Below are positions 17,529 to 25,039 of a stretch of 64,000 bases of DNA, piece after piece. Positions within the stretch are counted from its first letter, which is position 1. Every line of letters starts with the position of its first letter. Origin of the DNA: Salinimicrobium gaetbulicola (lineage in GTDB: Bacteria > Bacteroidota > Bacteroidia > Flavobacteriales > Flavobacteriaceae); NCBI RefSeq assembly GCF_042676025.1, contig NZ_JBHTJP010000035.1:248001-312000 (forward strand). The letters run 5' to 3'. The notes under the pieces are model-generated. The model did no database searches. It was not told where the DNA came from and saw nothing but the letters and a program-made list of their open reading frames with translations. Position numbers and translations under genes: made by a program.

Positions 17529-17556
17529 TTGATTTAAAGTTTTATTGCTAACTTTG
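17529..17556 (+). promoter_or_regulatory. tatA promoter TTG-N17-TAACTTTG
   Basis: TTG at 17529-17531 and TAACTTTG at 17549-17556 are separated by 17 bases, the canonical spacing. The tatA ATG follows 19 bases downstream. Confidence 0.6.
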
Positions 17557-17575
17557 CGGCACAAAATTTATCGTT

Positions 17576-17773
17576 ATGAACGCAGTTATTTTACCATGGG
17601 TTATTGGAACACCGCAAATTATATTTATAGTTATTGTGGTGTTGTTATTATTTGGCGGAAGAAAAATTCCTGAATTAATGCGTGGATTAGGAAGCGGAAT
17701 CAAAGAATTCAAAGATGCTTCTAAAGAAGATGAGCCAGCAACCAAGCCTGAAGAAGATCAGAAAAGATTGTAA
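17576..17773 (+). CDS. tatA: Sec-independent protein translocase TatA/TatE
   Basis: A 65-residue protein with an N-terminal hydrophobic helix, then LFGGRKIPELMRGLGSGIKE (the FGxxKxPExxRxxG amphipathic helix that defines TatA/E) and a short acidic tail. It oligomerises to form the twin-arginine export pore. It stands alone, with its own promoter and a strong terminator; tatC is not nearby, as is usual in Flavobacteriia. Confidence 0.95.
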   Translation: MNAVILPWVIGTPQIIFIVIVVLLLFGGRKIPELMRGLGSGIKEFKDASKEDEPATKPEEDQKRL

Positions 17774-17796
17774 TATTTTATTACCTTTTGAATAGT

Positions 17797-17824
17797 AAAA
17801 AACCCAACTTTCGTTGGGTTTTTT
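17797..17824. terminator. Bidirectional rho-independent terminator
   Basis: A perfect 12-bp stem (AAAAAACCCAAC / GTTGGGTTTTTT) around a TTTC loop, between convergent tatA and the DUF4837 gene. Each strand ends in a T run. Confidence 0.9.
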
Positions 17825-17833
17825 CTTTTGGTA

Positions 17834-18811
17834 TTATTTGATCTTCGCCGATTTCAGAATGGCTTCGAGCTCCTGCATATGATCCCGTTTACTGGCTGAA
17901 GGTTTGAACGTAAAGCCTTCAAGAACAACATAACGGTTATTCTCTTGATCTAGTACTGCATAGTTTACAAAAGGGCCTGCCATAAAAGCACCTTTTACTT
18001 CCCAGGTTCCTTTAGTCTCCCACGCGAACTTCCCGTCAATTTGTGATTCAAACAAATAAGGCGCATAAGCCTCCTCAGTTATCATGTAAGTTCCCTCCAG
18101 TGGTCCCGGAATATGCGCTTTCCCAATGGAATCACGCATTGCAATGATATTTCCAATTACATTAGTATCCTTTTGAATGGTTCCTAAAGGGACTTCATAC
18201 ACAAGGATCTCAAGACTACCGTTAGGGATGTCTTTTCTGATCCAGTAGAAACCATCCTCCTCTTTCGCATATCTATAAGCTGTCGGGAATTTTAGAGATA
18301 TTCCCAACTCTTTTTCAAGGCGTGTATCATCTTTTAAAGACTTCTTGATACGACGTTGTTTTTCTTTGATCTCGGTCGCCTTTAAAGTGCTGATTATTTT
18401 TTCGGAATGTTGCTCCAATTGGTCAATGATCTCCTGATCTGTTTGTCCGGAGATCTTGATCCCCGTTTGAGGCCTTGCATATGGGTTTTCTGCCACTTTT
18501 ACATTCGCTTCTTTTCCTTCTTCGACCTTCAAGAAGATCCTGTTCTTTCTAACAAAGCCTGAAAAAGCTTCGGGCGGCATCTGGCTAATTGAGAACAATG
18601 GCTCTTCCTGAGGAAGACCGTCTACCGGAGCCGCAAGGATCCTTCTTATGGCCTCTCCTACTTCTCCGTTCCAGAGATCATTTTCAATGATCACAGAAAG
18701 ATTATTGATGTTTCCGGAAGAGTTTGACAAGATTACTTTGTTTTCCTTGTCATCTCCACAGGAGGTTAGAACAAATAAAAAGCTGAATAAAAAAATGGTT
18801 ATTTTTCTCAT
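17834..18811 (-). CDS. DUF4837 family lipoprotein
   Basis: A 325-residue protein with a lipoprotein signal MRKITIFLFSFLFVLTSCGD (Cys18 lipidated). The ATG at 18811 is preferred to a TTG three codons upstream. The mature part has repeated strands and a helix near residues 110-170, with the block GMFWIRKDI-like KEEDGFYWIRKDIPNGSLEI, that I associate with DUF4837. Function unknown. It follows the LysM transglycosylase gene by 20 bp and is probably in the same transcript. Confidence 0.75.
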   Translation of the reverse strand: MRKITIFLFSFLFVLTSCGDDKENKVILSNSSGNINNLSVIIENDLWNGEVGEAIRRILAAPVDGLPQEEPLFSISQMPPEAFSGFVRKNRIFLKVEEGKEANVKVAENPYARPQTGIKISGQTDQEIIDQLEQHSEKIISTLKATEIKEKQRRIKKSLKDDTRLEKELGISLKFPTAYRYAKEEDGFYWIRKDIPNGSLEILVYEVPLGTIQKDTNVIGNIIAMRDSIGKAHIPGPLEGTYMITEEAYAPYLFESQIDGKFAWETKGTWEVKGAFMAGPFVNYAVLDQENNRYVVLEGFTFKPSASKRDHMQELEAILKSAKIK

Positions 18812-18831
18812 ATTGGTCAATTTAGGAAGGC

Positions 18832-20418
18832 CTAACCTTCCGAAAGTTTAAGTTTCATACCAGGTTTAAGACTGCTGCCACGCATGTTGTTCAGGTCTTT
18901 GATCTTTTGTACCGTCACTCCCGGGAATTTTTTCGAAATACTCCACAAAGAATCTCCCTTTTTAACGGTATAGAACTTTGGTGACGAACTACTGCTTGAA
19001 GAAGAACTACTAGATGCAACCACTTTTCTTGGATAAATGGTCAATCTCTGACCGACTCTAAGGTTATTGCTTCGCAAGTTATTCCAGCGCTTGATCTGGC
19101 TTACCCCTACACCATATCTCTCTGCAATACGGCCCAGATAATCGCCATTTTTAACCCTGTATCGAATCCGTGAATCGGTATCAACCAGCTGTGGTAACGG
19201 TTTTTCCCTTTCCTCCAGTTTTGCCTGAGCATATTGATAGATCGCTTCTTCATTATTTACAAAGAAACCCGATCTATTACGAGGTAAACGCAAACTGTAG
19301 TCCTCGTCTGCGATATAAGGAATGATATCCAGTTTGTAACTTGGATTTAGGAACTGTAAAAGTTCTTTTTCCACCCCCGTTACTTCTGAGATCTGGTCAA
19401 AGGTCAACAGCTTTTTGGTGTGAATCGTATCTGTTTCAAAGTAAGTTGTGGCAGGCCTTTCGGGCTGAAATCCATGTTCTTCGGCATATTCAAATATATA
19501 CATGGTAGCCAAAAATGCAGGCACATATCCCGCTGTTTCACGTGGAAGATATGGTCTAAGATTCCAGTAATTGTTGGATCCGCCGCTTCTTCTAATGGCT
19601 TTTGAAACATTTCCGGGTCCTGAATTATACGACGCCAGCACAAGGTCCCAATCCTCAAAAACCCGGTAAAGGGTAGACAGGTACTGGGCGGCTGCTTCCG
19701 TAGACATCATTGGGTCCATACGTTCATCAACATACGAACTTACATCCAGACCGTGCATCTTTCCGGTTGCAAACATGAATTGCCACAAACCGGTTGCTCC
19801 AACCCGCGAACGAGCCCTGGGGTTCAAAGCAGATTCAACAATAGCAAGGTATTTGACCTCTAAAGGAATATTATACTTATCGAGTTTTTGTTCAAACATC
19901 GGGAAGTAATAGTCACTTAAGGACATAAGTCTCTCCAGTCCTTTCTTATTTCTTTTTAGATAGGACTTAATGACATTCTCAAGTATTGGGTTGTATTCAA
20001 CATTGAAGGGTGTCTTAGCGTTGAGCTTCTCCAGTCTCATTTTGAGAGTATCTGTAGGCAGTTCATCAAAAACCACTTCGTTGTACTCTGAGTTTACAAG
20101 CGAATCCTGTAAACCGTCATAAAGACTGGATTGAAAAAGCTCTTTTTGCCATAGAGAGTCGATCATCGCGGCTCCCGGATCGTCTAAGAGTGCATAAACA
20201 ACAGAATCTTTTATAATTTGGTGGATAGGAACATTGTTAGCGATCTCTACGTCATCACTGTTCATTAATAAGAAGAAATCCTGTTCGGGTAAACGAATAG
20301 TATCTGTGGTCTCCTCTGTATCCTGTTTCTTTTCATTATTCTCTTCGGTTCCTTTTTGCTGACCGAACAGGGTTACCGTCGTCAGCAAAAGTGCAAAAGG
20401 AAGAACTTTTCTCATCAT
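18832..20418 (-). CDS. MltD-like lytic transglycosylase with two LysM domains
   Basis: A 528-residue exported enzyme. After a signal peptide (residues 1-20) and an acidic segment comes an SLT domain: IVESALNPRARSRVGATGLW with the catalytic Glu, QFMFATGKMHGLD, and LASYNSGPGNVSKAI. Two C-terminal LysM repeats (YRVKNGDYLGRIAERYGV and YTVKKGDSLWSISKKFPGV) are joined by a run of 11 or more serines. It cleaves glycan strands to form 1,6-anhydroMurNAc ends. Upstream of DUF4837, 20 bp apart. Confidence 0.93.
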   Translation of the reverse strand: MMRKVLPFALLLTTVTLFGQQKGTEENNEKKQDTEETTDTIRLPEQDFFLLMNSDDVEIANNVPIHQIIKDSVVYALLDDPGAAMIDSLWQKELFQSSLYDGLQDSLVNSEYNEVVFDELPTDTLKMRLEKLNAKTPFNVEYNPILENVIKSYLKRNKKGLERLMSLSDYYFPMFEQKLDKYNIPLEVKYLAIVESALNPRARSRVGATGLWQFMFATGKMHGLDVSSYVDERMDPMMSTEAAAQYLSTLYRVFEDWDLVLASYNSGPGNVSKAIRRSGGSNNYWNLRPYLPRETAGYVPAFLATMYIFEYAEEHGFQPERPATTYFETDTIHTKKLLTFDQISEVTGVEKELLQFLNPSYKLDIIPYIADEDYSLRLPRNRSGFFVNNEEAIYQYAQAKLEEREKPLPQLVDTDSRIRYRVKNGDYLGRIAERYGVGVSQIKRWNNLRSNNLRVGQRLTIYPRKVVASSSSSSSSSSSPKFYTVKKGDSLWSISKKFPGVTVQKIKDLNNMRGSSLKPGMKLKLSEG

Positions 20419-20474
20419 AGGATTTTGTATTAATTTACATCAATAACGTACAGGCCTTCAATTATCGTACCTCT

Positions 20475-21659
20475 TTACTTTTTCATGGCCTCAATTCCAG
20501 GAAGACTTTTTCCTTCTAACATCTCCAACATAGCGCCACCACCGGTAGACACATAGCTTACCTTATTTTCAAGATTGTATTTTTTAACAGCTGCGACAGA
20601 GTCTCCTCCACCTACCAGTGAGAAAGCTCCTTTTTCGGTTGCCTTCACAATATGGTCTCCTATGGCGATAGTTCCTTTAGCGAAAGGATCCATTTCGAAA
20701 ACTCCCATTGGACCGTTCCAAAGAATGGTTTTTGATTCTTCAAGAACCCTCCCGTAATTACTAATTGTTTCAGGACCAATGTCAAGGCCCATCCAGCCAT
20801 CAGGGATTTCATCTACAGGAACAACTTCAGTATTTGCCAATTCAGAAAAACTATCGGCTATTACCGAATCTACCGGTAAATGTACTTTCACACCTTTATT
20901 CTTCGCAGATTTAAGGATCTTTAAAGCAAGTTCCTGCTTGTCATCTTCCACCAAAGAACTTCCAATCTTTCCGCCTTGAGCTTTAATAAATGTATAGGTC
21001 ATCCCACCTCCAATGATCAGATGATCGATCTTTTCAAGAATGTTCTCAATAACGGTGATCTTGGTTGAAACTTTTGCGCCTCCCAGCACTGCTGTCACAG
21101 GTTTTTCAGAATTACCCAGTACCTTTTCGATACTTTCAATTTCCTTAGCTAACAGATAACCAAAACACTTATCATCAAAGTATTTTGCGATTATAGTGGT
21201 AGAAGCGTGAGCACGGTGAGCCGTTCCAAATGCGTCATTCACATAAATATCCCCTAATTTAGAAAGGTCTTTTGCAAACTCATCATCTCCCTTTTTTTCC
21301 TCAGAATGGAAACGCAGGTTCTCTAAAAGTAATACTTCTCCCGGCTGCAATTCATCGGCAGCATCTTCGGCTACATCTCCCACACAAGCGGGGACGAATT
21401 TTACACGCACTCCAAGAATTTCAGAAACCTTGCTTACAATGTTCTCAAGGGAATACTTTTGTTCCACACCTTCGGGTCTACCCAGGTGAGACATTAAGAT
21501 GGCACTTCCGCCATCCTCCAGAATTTTGATGATGGTTGGTTTTGCAGCTTCGATTCGGCTGGTATCCCCAACTTCAAGTTCGTCGTTCAACGGCACGTTG
21601 AAATCAACTCTGATTAATGCTTTTTTATTTTGAAAATTGTAGTCATCTATAGTTTTCAT
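20475..21659 (-). CDS. pgk: Phosphoglycerate kinase
   Basis: A 394-residue glycolytic enzyme. ALIRVDFNVPLNDE, SHLGRPEG, the GGAKVSTKI loop, NGPMGVFE and GGGDSVAAVKKY are the standard substrate and ATP motifs. The ATG at 21659 (MKTIDDYNFQNKKALIRVDF) is preferred to an in-frame start six codons upstream because the length then equals that of typical Pgk. Divergent from holB with a 69-bp gap. Confidence 0.98.
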   Translation of the reverse strand: MKTIDDYNFQNKKALIRVDFNVPLNDELEVGDTSRIEAAKPTIIKILEDGGSAILMSHLGRPEGVEQKYSLENIVSKVSEILGVRVKFVPACVGDVAEDAADELQPGEVLLLENLRFHSEEKKGDDEFAKDLSKLGDIYVNDAFGTAHRAHASTTIIAKYFDDKCFGYLLAKEIESIEKVLGNSEKPVTAVLGGAKVSTKITVIENILEKIDHLIIGGGMTYTFIKAQGGKIGSSLVEDDKQELALKILKSAKNKGVKVHLPVDSVIADSFSELANTEVVPVDEIPDGWMGLDIGPETISNYGRVLEESKTILWNGPMGVFEMDPFAKGTIAIGDHIVKATEKGAFSLVGGGDSVAAVKKYNLENKVSYVSTGGGAMLEMLEGKSLPGIEAMKK

Positions 21660-21717
21660 AGCGTAAGTTTTGATCAAATTAAAATTTTCTCTAAGATATA
21701 AAAGTGTAGATAAATTT

Positions 21718-21725
21718 TATCTTTG
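21718..21725 (+). promoter_or_regulatory. -7 box TATCTTTG directly before holB
   Basis: Perfect TAnnTTTG ending three bases before the holB ATG at 21729, so the transcript would have almost no leader. No TTG is found at -33 spacing. Confidence 0.45.
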
Positions 21726-21728
21726 CTT

Positions 21729-22877
21729 ATGCTATTTTCTCAAGTATTAGGCCTTCCGCACATAAAGAATCACCTGACCACGACCGCTGATAAAGGCCGG
21801 GTTCCTCACGCGCAACTTTTTGTGGGTTCTGCCGGAAGCGGCACTTTGCCCATGGCGATCGCTTACGCACAGTACCTACTATGCAGGAACACAGGAGGTG
21901 AGAATAATTCAGGCCTTGAGGCCTGCAATATTAAAATGAACAAATTGTCGCATCCCGATCTGCATTTTGCTTTCCCGGTTGCTGCCAATGATAAGGTCAA
22001 AAAAAATCCGGTTTCGGGGAATTTTTTAGAGGATTGGAGACAATTTCTGGAAAATGAACCCTACGGAAGCCTTTTTGACTGGTACCAAAAGCTCGGAATT
22101 GAAAATAAGCAAGGGCAAATTGGTGTAAATGAAGCACAGGAAATCGTAAAATCACTTTCCCTGAAGGCATATGAAGGAGGATATAAAGTGATGATCATCT
22201 GGATGGCCGAAAAGATGAATACAGCAGCTTCAAACAAGCTTCTTAAATTGATCGAGGAACCACCGAAGGATACACTGTTCATACTTATTACCGAAGAAGA
22301 GGAAAGCATCATTCAAACCATTCGTTCCCGGTGTCAAACTCTACACTTCCCCCCTCTCAATGAGGCTGTGATAGCCGATGGTTTAATGGCCAACGAAGGC
22401 AGTGAACAATCTGAAGCATTGAAGATCGCACACAGGGCAAACGGGAATTATACCAGTGCACTAAATATCCTGCGACATAATTCGGGAGATGAACAATTTG
22501 AAGAATGGTTCGTAACCTGGGTTAGAAGCGCTTTCAAGGCAAAAGGCAATAAAACAGCGATCCAGGATCTTATTAGCTGGAGTGAAATGATCGCTGCCAC
22601 CGGAAGGGAAACTCAAAAGAAGTTTCTTCTGTTCTGTCTGGATTTTTTCCGACAGGCATTGCTTCAGAATTATCATGCGAAAGAACTCGTTTTTATGGAA
22701 CCCCAGGTGAAAGGTTTCTCTCTTGAAAAGTTCTCTCCTTTTGTGAGCGGGAACAATATCATGGGGATCACCAAAGAACTGGAGGACGCCATTTATCATA
22801 TTGAAAGAAACGGAAACGCTAAGATCATACTAACAGATCTATCAATTAAACTAACCCGATTATTACATAGTAATTAA
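21729..22877 (+). CDS. holB: DNA polymerase III delta-prime subunit
   Basis: A 382-residue clamp-loader ATPase relative. LGLPHIKNHLTTTADKGRVP, HAQLFVGSAGSGTLPMAIAY, then VNEAQEIVKSLSLKAYEGGY, IIWMAEKMNTAASNKLLKLI and EEPPKDTLFILITEE match delta-prime/DnaX proteins. The P-loop is degenerate (GSAGSGT lacks the Lys), as expected for a non-hydrolysing subunit, and only two of the usual zinc cysteines are seen. ATG at 21729 is preferred to TTG at 21723, which lies inside the -7 box. Confidence 0.92.
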   Translation: MLFSQVLGLPHIKNHLTTTADKGRVPHAQLFVGSAGSGTLPMAIAYAQYLLCRNTGGENNSGLEACNIKMNKLSHPDLHFAFPVAANDKVKKNPVSGNFLEDWRQFLENEPYGSLFDWYQKLGIENKQGQIGVNEAQEIVKSLSLKAYEGGYKVMIIWMAEKMNTAASNKLLKLIEEPPKDTLFILITEEEESIIQTIRSRCQTLHFPPLNEAVIADGLMANEGSEQSEALKIAHRANGNYTSALNILRHNSGDEQFEEWFVTWVRSAFKAKGNKTAIQDLISWSEMIAATGRETQKKFLLFCLDFFRQALLQNYHAKELVFMEPQVKGFSLEKFSPFVSGNNIMGITKELEDAIYHIERNGNAKIILTDLSIKLTRLLHSN

Positions 22878-22882
22878 AATTT

Positions 22883-23281
22883 ATGGAAACAATCAACACC
22901 AACATTCCAATCTTATTAATTCTTCTTTTTACCGTAATCACTTTTTTACAGTCCGGGCTGGATAAGCTTATGGACTGGAAAGGAAATGTAGCCTGGCTAA
23001 AAGGGCATTTTGGAAATACATTTTTAAGTGGCATGGTACCGCTACTGGTTATAACCATTTTAATTTTGGAGGTTATTGTAGGATTCATGGCCATTGGAGG
23101 ATTCTATTCCCTTCTAATTAACGGGGAATCCTTCCTCGCACTTTGGTCACTAGTGCTTGCCGCTATCACCTTATTGATGCTACTGTTTGGACAGCGTGTA
23201 GCGAAAGATTATCCCGGAGCCTTTACTATCACGGGATATTTCATGGTCGTCGTCTTCGGGCTGTATCTTATCACCGCATAA
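22883..23281 (+). CDS. DoxX family membrane protein
   Basis: A 132-residue protein with four hydrophobic helices. FLQSGLDKLMDWKGNVAWLK is the DoxX/DoxD-like first loop, followed by a GxxxxEVxxG-like helix pair. Family members are small inner-membrane proteins linked in some bacteria to thiosulfate or redox stress, but most have no proven role. It begins 5 bp after holB and ends at a strong terminator, so holB and this gene are probably one transcript. Confidence 0.82.
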   Translation: METINTNIPILLILLFTVITFLQSGLDKLMDWKGNVAWLKGHFGNTFLSGMVPLLVITILILEVIVGFMAIGGFYSLLINGESFLALWSLVLAAITLLMLLFGQRVAKDYPGAFTITGYFMVVVFGLYLITA

Positions 23282-23309
23282 AAAAAGGGTTCCGTTCGGA
23301 ACCCTTTTT
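23282..23309. terminator. Bidirectional rho-independent terminator
   Basis: A perfect 12-bp stem (AAAAAGGGTTCC / GGAACCCTTTTT) around GTTC, between convergent doxX and ompH genes, with a T run on each strand. Confidence 0.92.
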
Positions 23310-23330
23310 AAATTGTAAATTTTTGGAATC

Positions 23331-23891
23331 TTATTCCTCTACTTCAGCTGTTTCTTCTTCAACTTCCTCAGCTTCTTCTGAAGTAATTTCTTTTCCTTCG
23401 TTCATCTCAGCAAGGATCTCCTCGGTAATATCAAGACCTTCTTCGGCATACATGATGTTAGCAGACTCATTAGATCCAAAAATGTAAGTATAGTCATTCT
23501 CTTCACCGTAAGCTTTTACAAAGTCTTTAACCTTGGTAATAAGTGAATCAACAACCTGGTCGCTTTCCTGCCTTAGCTGTCCGCTTTTCATTTGCTGTTG
23601 CTGCTGAAGGATCTGTTGCTTTTGCATTAATTCCTTTTCAGTAGCCTGTCTTTCTGCCTGAGACATGGTAGCCATGTTCGCTTGGTATTCCTGAACTTCC
23701 TGCTGAAATCCTCTCGCTGCTGAATCCAATTCCTGTTTCAGTTTGACAGATCTCTCATTGAATTCTGCTTCTACCGCTTTCATTTCTGAAAACTCCTGGA
23801 TCAATTTTGTAGTATCCACATAAGCGGTCTTATCATTATTACAACTTGTAAACACAACTCCTAAAAAAAGAGCCACAAATAATTTTTTCAT
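23331..23891 (-). CDS. OmpH/Skp-like periplasmic chaperone, putative lipoprotein
   Basis: A 186-residue protein starting MKKLFVALFLGVVFTSCNND, a signal with a plausible lipobox (TSC, Cys17). The mature part is YVDTTKLIQEFSEMKAVEAE followed by a long Q/E-rich coiled coil and DYTYIFGSNESANIMYAEEG, the OmpH (Skp) signature. Skp holds unfolded outer-membrane proteins in the periplasm. The C-terminal 25 residues are almost all Glu, Ala and Val. A start 24 codons upstream was rejected because it would bury the signal peptide. Confidence 0.88.
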   Translation of the reverse strand: MKKLFVALFLGVVFTSCNNDKTAYVDTTKLIQEFSEMKAVEAEFNERSVKLKQELDSAARGFQQEVQEYQANMATMSQAERQATEKELMQKQQILQQQQQMKSGQLRQESDQVVDSLITKVKDFVKAYGEENDYTYIFGSNESANIMYAEEGLDITEEILAEMNEGKEITSEEAEEVEEETAEVEE

Positions 23892-24050
23892 CTCTCTGGT
23901 TTTTGATTTGAGCAAAAATAAGAAAGGAATTGGTTTCTTCCTCTTAAAGTACCGAAATGTCAACCTATTAGATAAATCAATAGATACTTCACTTCCTATA
24001 ACAAATTACTATCTAAAACAGCTTTATTAGGCGGAATTTAAGCCCGGGAA

Positions 24051-24085
24051 TAAAAAACAGCAAGGTAAAACCTTGTCAAGCTGCC
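24051..24085 (-). terminator. Probable terminator of the methyltransferase transcript
   Basis: On the minus strand CAAGG and CCTTG pair around TTTTA, with CAG/CTG extending the stem across a bulge, followed by GTTTTTTATT. It lies 40-70 bases after the methyltransferase stop. The rest of the 228-bp gap (23892-24119) shows nothing recognisable. Confidence 0.5.
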
Positions 24086-24119
24086 TTAAATAGGCTCAAA
24101 AGGCTTTAAAATGCGAAAA

Positions 24120-24983
24120 TCAGGAATTTTTAAGGAAATAGACCAGGGAAGAATACTCTCCGGTTGAAAAAGCTTTCAAATTAGAAATTAGACCGGTGAA
24201 AACCCCTTTTACCGGATTCGGTTTTCCGGATTTATATTTTTCAGAAAGAAGACTTACATAAAAAGAATCGAACATCAATCCTTTTCTAAATTTCAATGTA
24301 AAACCAAATTTTCCAAAGATCTTACTGATCGAAGATTGGGAAAAATGATAAAGGTGTCTTGGAACATCATAAGCTGCCCAATTTTCTTTGTACACCTTTG
24401 CATCGTAACTTTTGAAATTAGGAACCGCAATAACTAAAAGTCCATCAGGTTTCAAAAGTCGTTTTAATTCCTTGATCTGTACTTCAAGATCGGGTACATG
24501 TTCTAGAACATGCCACATGGTGATCACGTCAAATTTACCATTTTCAAATTCTGAAGAATCTTCTCGCAACTCCAGTCCTTTTTTCGAAGCAAGATTTCTT
24601 GCATTTGAATTTGGTTCCACTCCAAAAACTTCCCAATTATTTTCTTTGGCCTTCAATAAAAAATCTCCGGTTCCTGCTCCTATATCCAAAATTGAACCAC
24701 TGGATTTTTTCTCTTGTTGAATCCAGTTCATTTTCTTCTGAAGCATATAAGATTTTACAAGCTGGTAGATCTTATCAAAAAGTGATTCTTTAGAATCGGT
24801 GTGAGAAATATAATTTTCGCTTTTATAATACTCCGAAAGTTTGTCTTTTTCCGGACGCGGAAAAGTACCCAAAAGATCATATTCCTCATCTTTATATAAT
24901 TCAAAAAAACGACCACTTACGGTATGATCTTTACAAACCAAAAAAGGTCTGTCTGAAAATTCAAGTGCAGGTTTAATATCCAA
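24120..24983 (-). CDS. Class I SAM-dependent methyltransferase
   Basis: A 287-residue protein with a short N-terminal segment (CKDHTVSGRFFELYKDEEYD), then ILDIGAGTGDFLLKAKENNW (SAM-binding motif I), ITMWHVLEHVPD, and LLKPDGLLVIAVPNF (motif III region). This is the Methyltransf_23 type often found with surface-glycan or tRNA genes; the acceptor is unknown. The start is TTG: an in-frame stop lies 21 bases upstream and no earlier ATG exists. A parS-like palindrome lies 33 bp upstream, between this gene and mnmG. Confidence 0.85.
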   Translation of the reverse strand: MDIKPALEFSDRPFLVCKDHTVSGRFFELYKDEEYDLLGTFPRPEKDKLSEYYKSENYISHTDSKESLFDKIYQLVKSYMLQKKMNWIQQEKKSSGSILDIGAGTGDFLLKAKENNWEVFGVEPNSNARNLASKKGLELREDSSEFENGKFDVITMWHVLEHVPDLEVQIKELKRLLKPDGLLVIAVPNFKSYDAKVYKENWAAYDVPRHLYHFSQSSISKIFGKFGFTLKFRKGLMFDSFYVSLLSEKYKSGKPNPVKGVFTGLISNLKAFSTGEYSSLVYFLKNS

Positions 24984-25015
24984 AAGTAATTGCGAAAATT
25001 AAAAATTTATAGAAT

Positions 25016-25031
25016 TGTTCCACGTGGAACG
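25016..25031. promoter_or_regulatory. parS-like site (15 of 16 palindromic bases)
   Basis: TGTTCCACGTGGAACG matches the broadly conserved ParB-binding parS consensus TGTTnCACGTGnAACA at all but the last base. It is intergenic, 9 bp after the mnmG stop. A perfect copy lies on the other side of mnmG. Confidence 0.7.
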
Positions 25032-25039
25032 TTGAAAAT

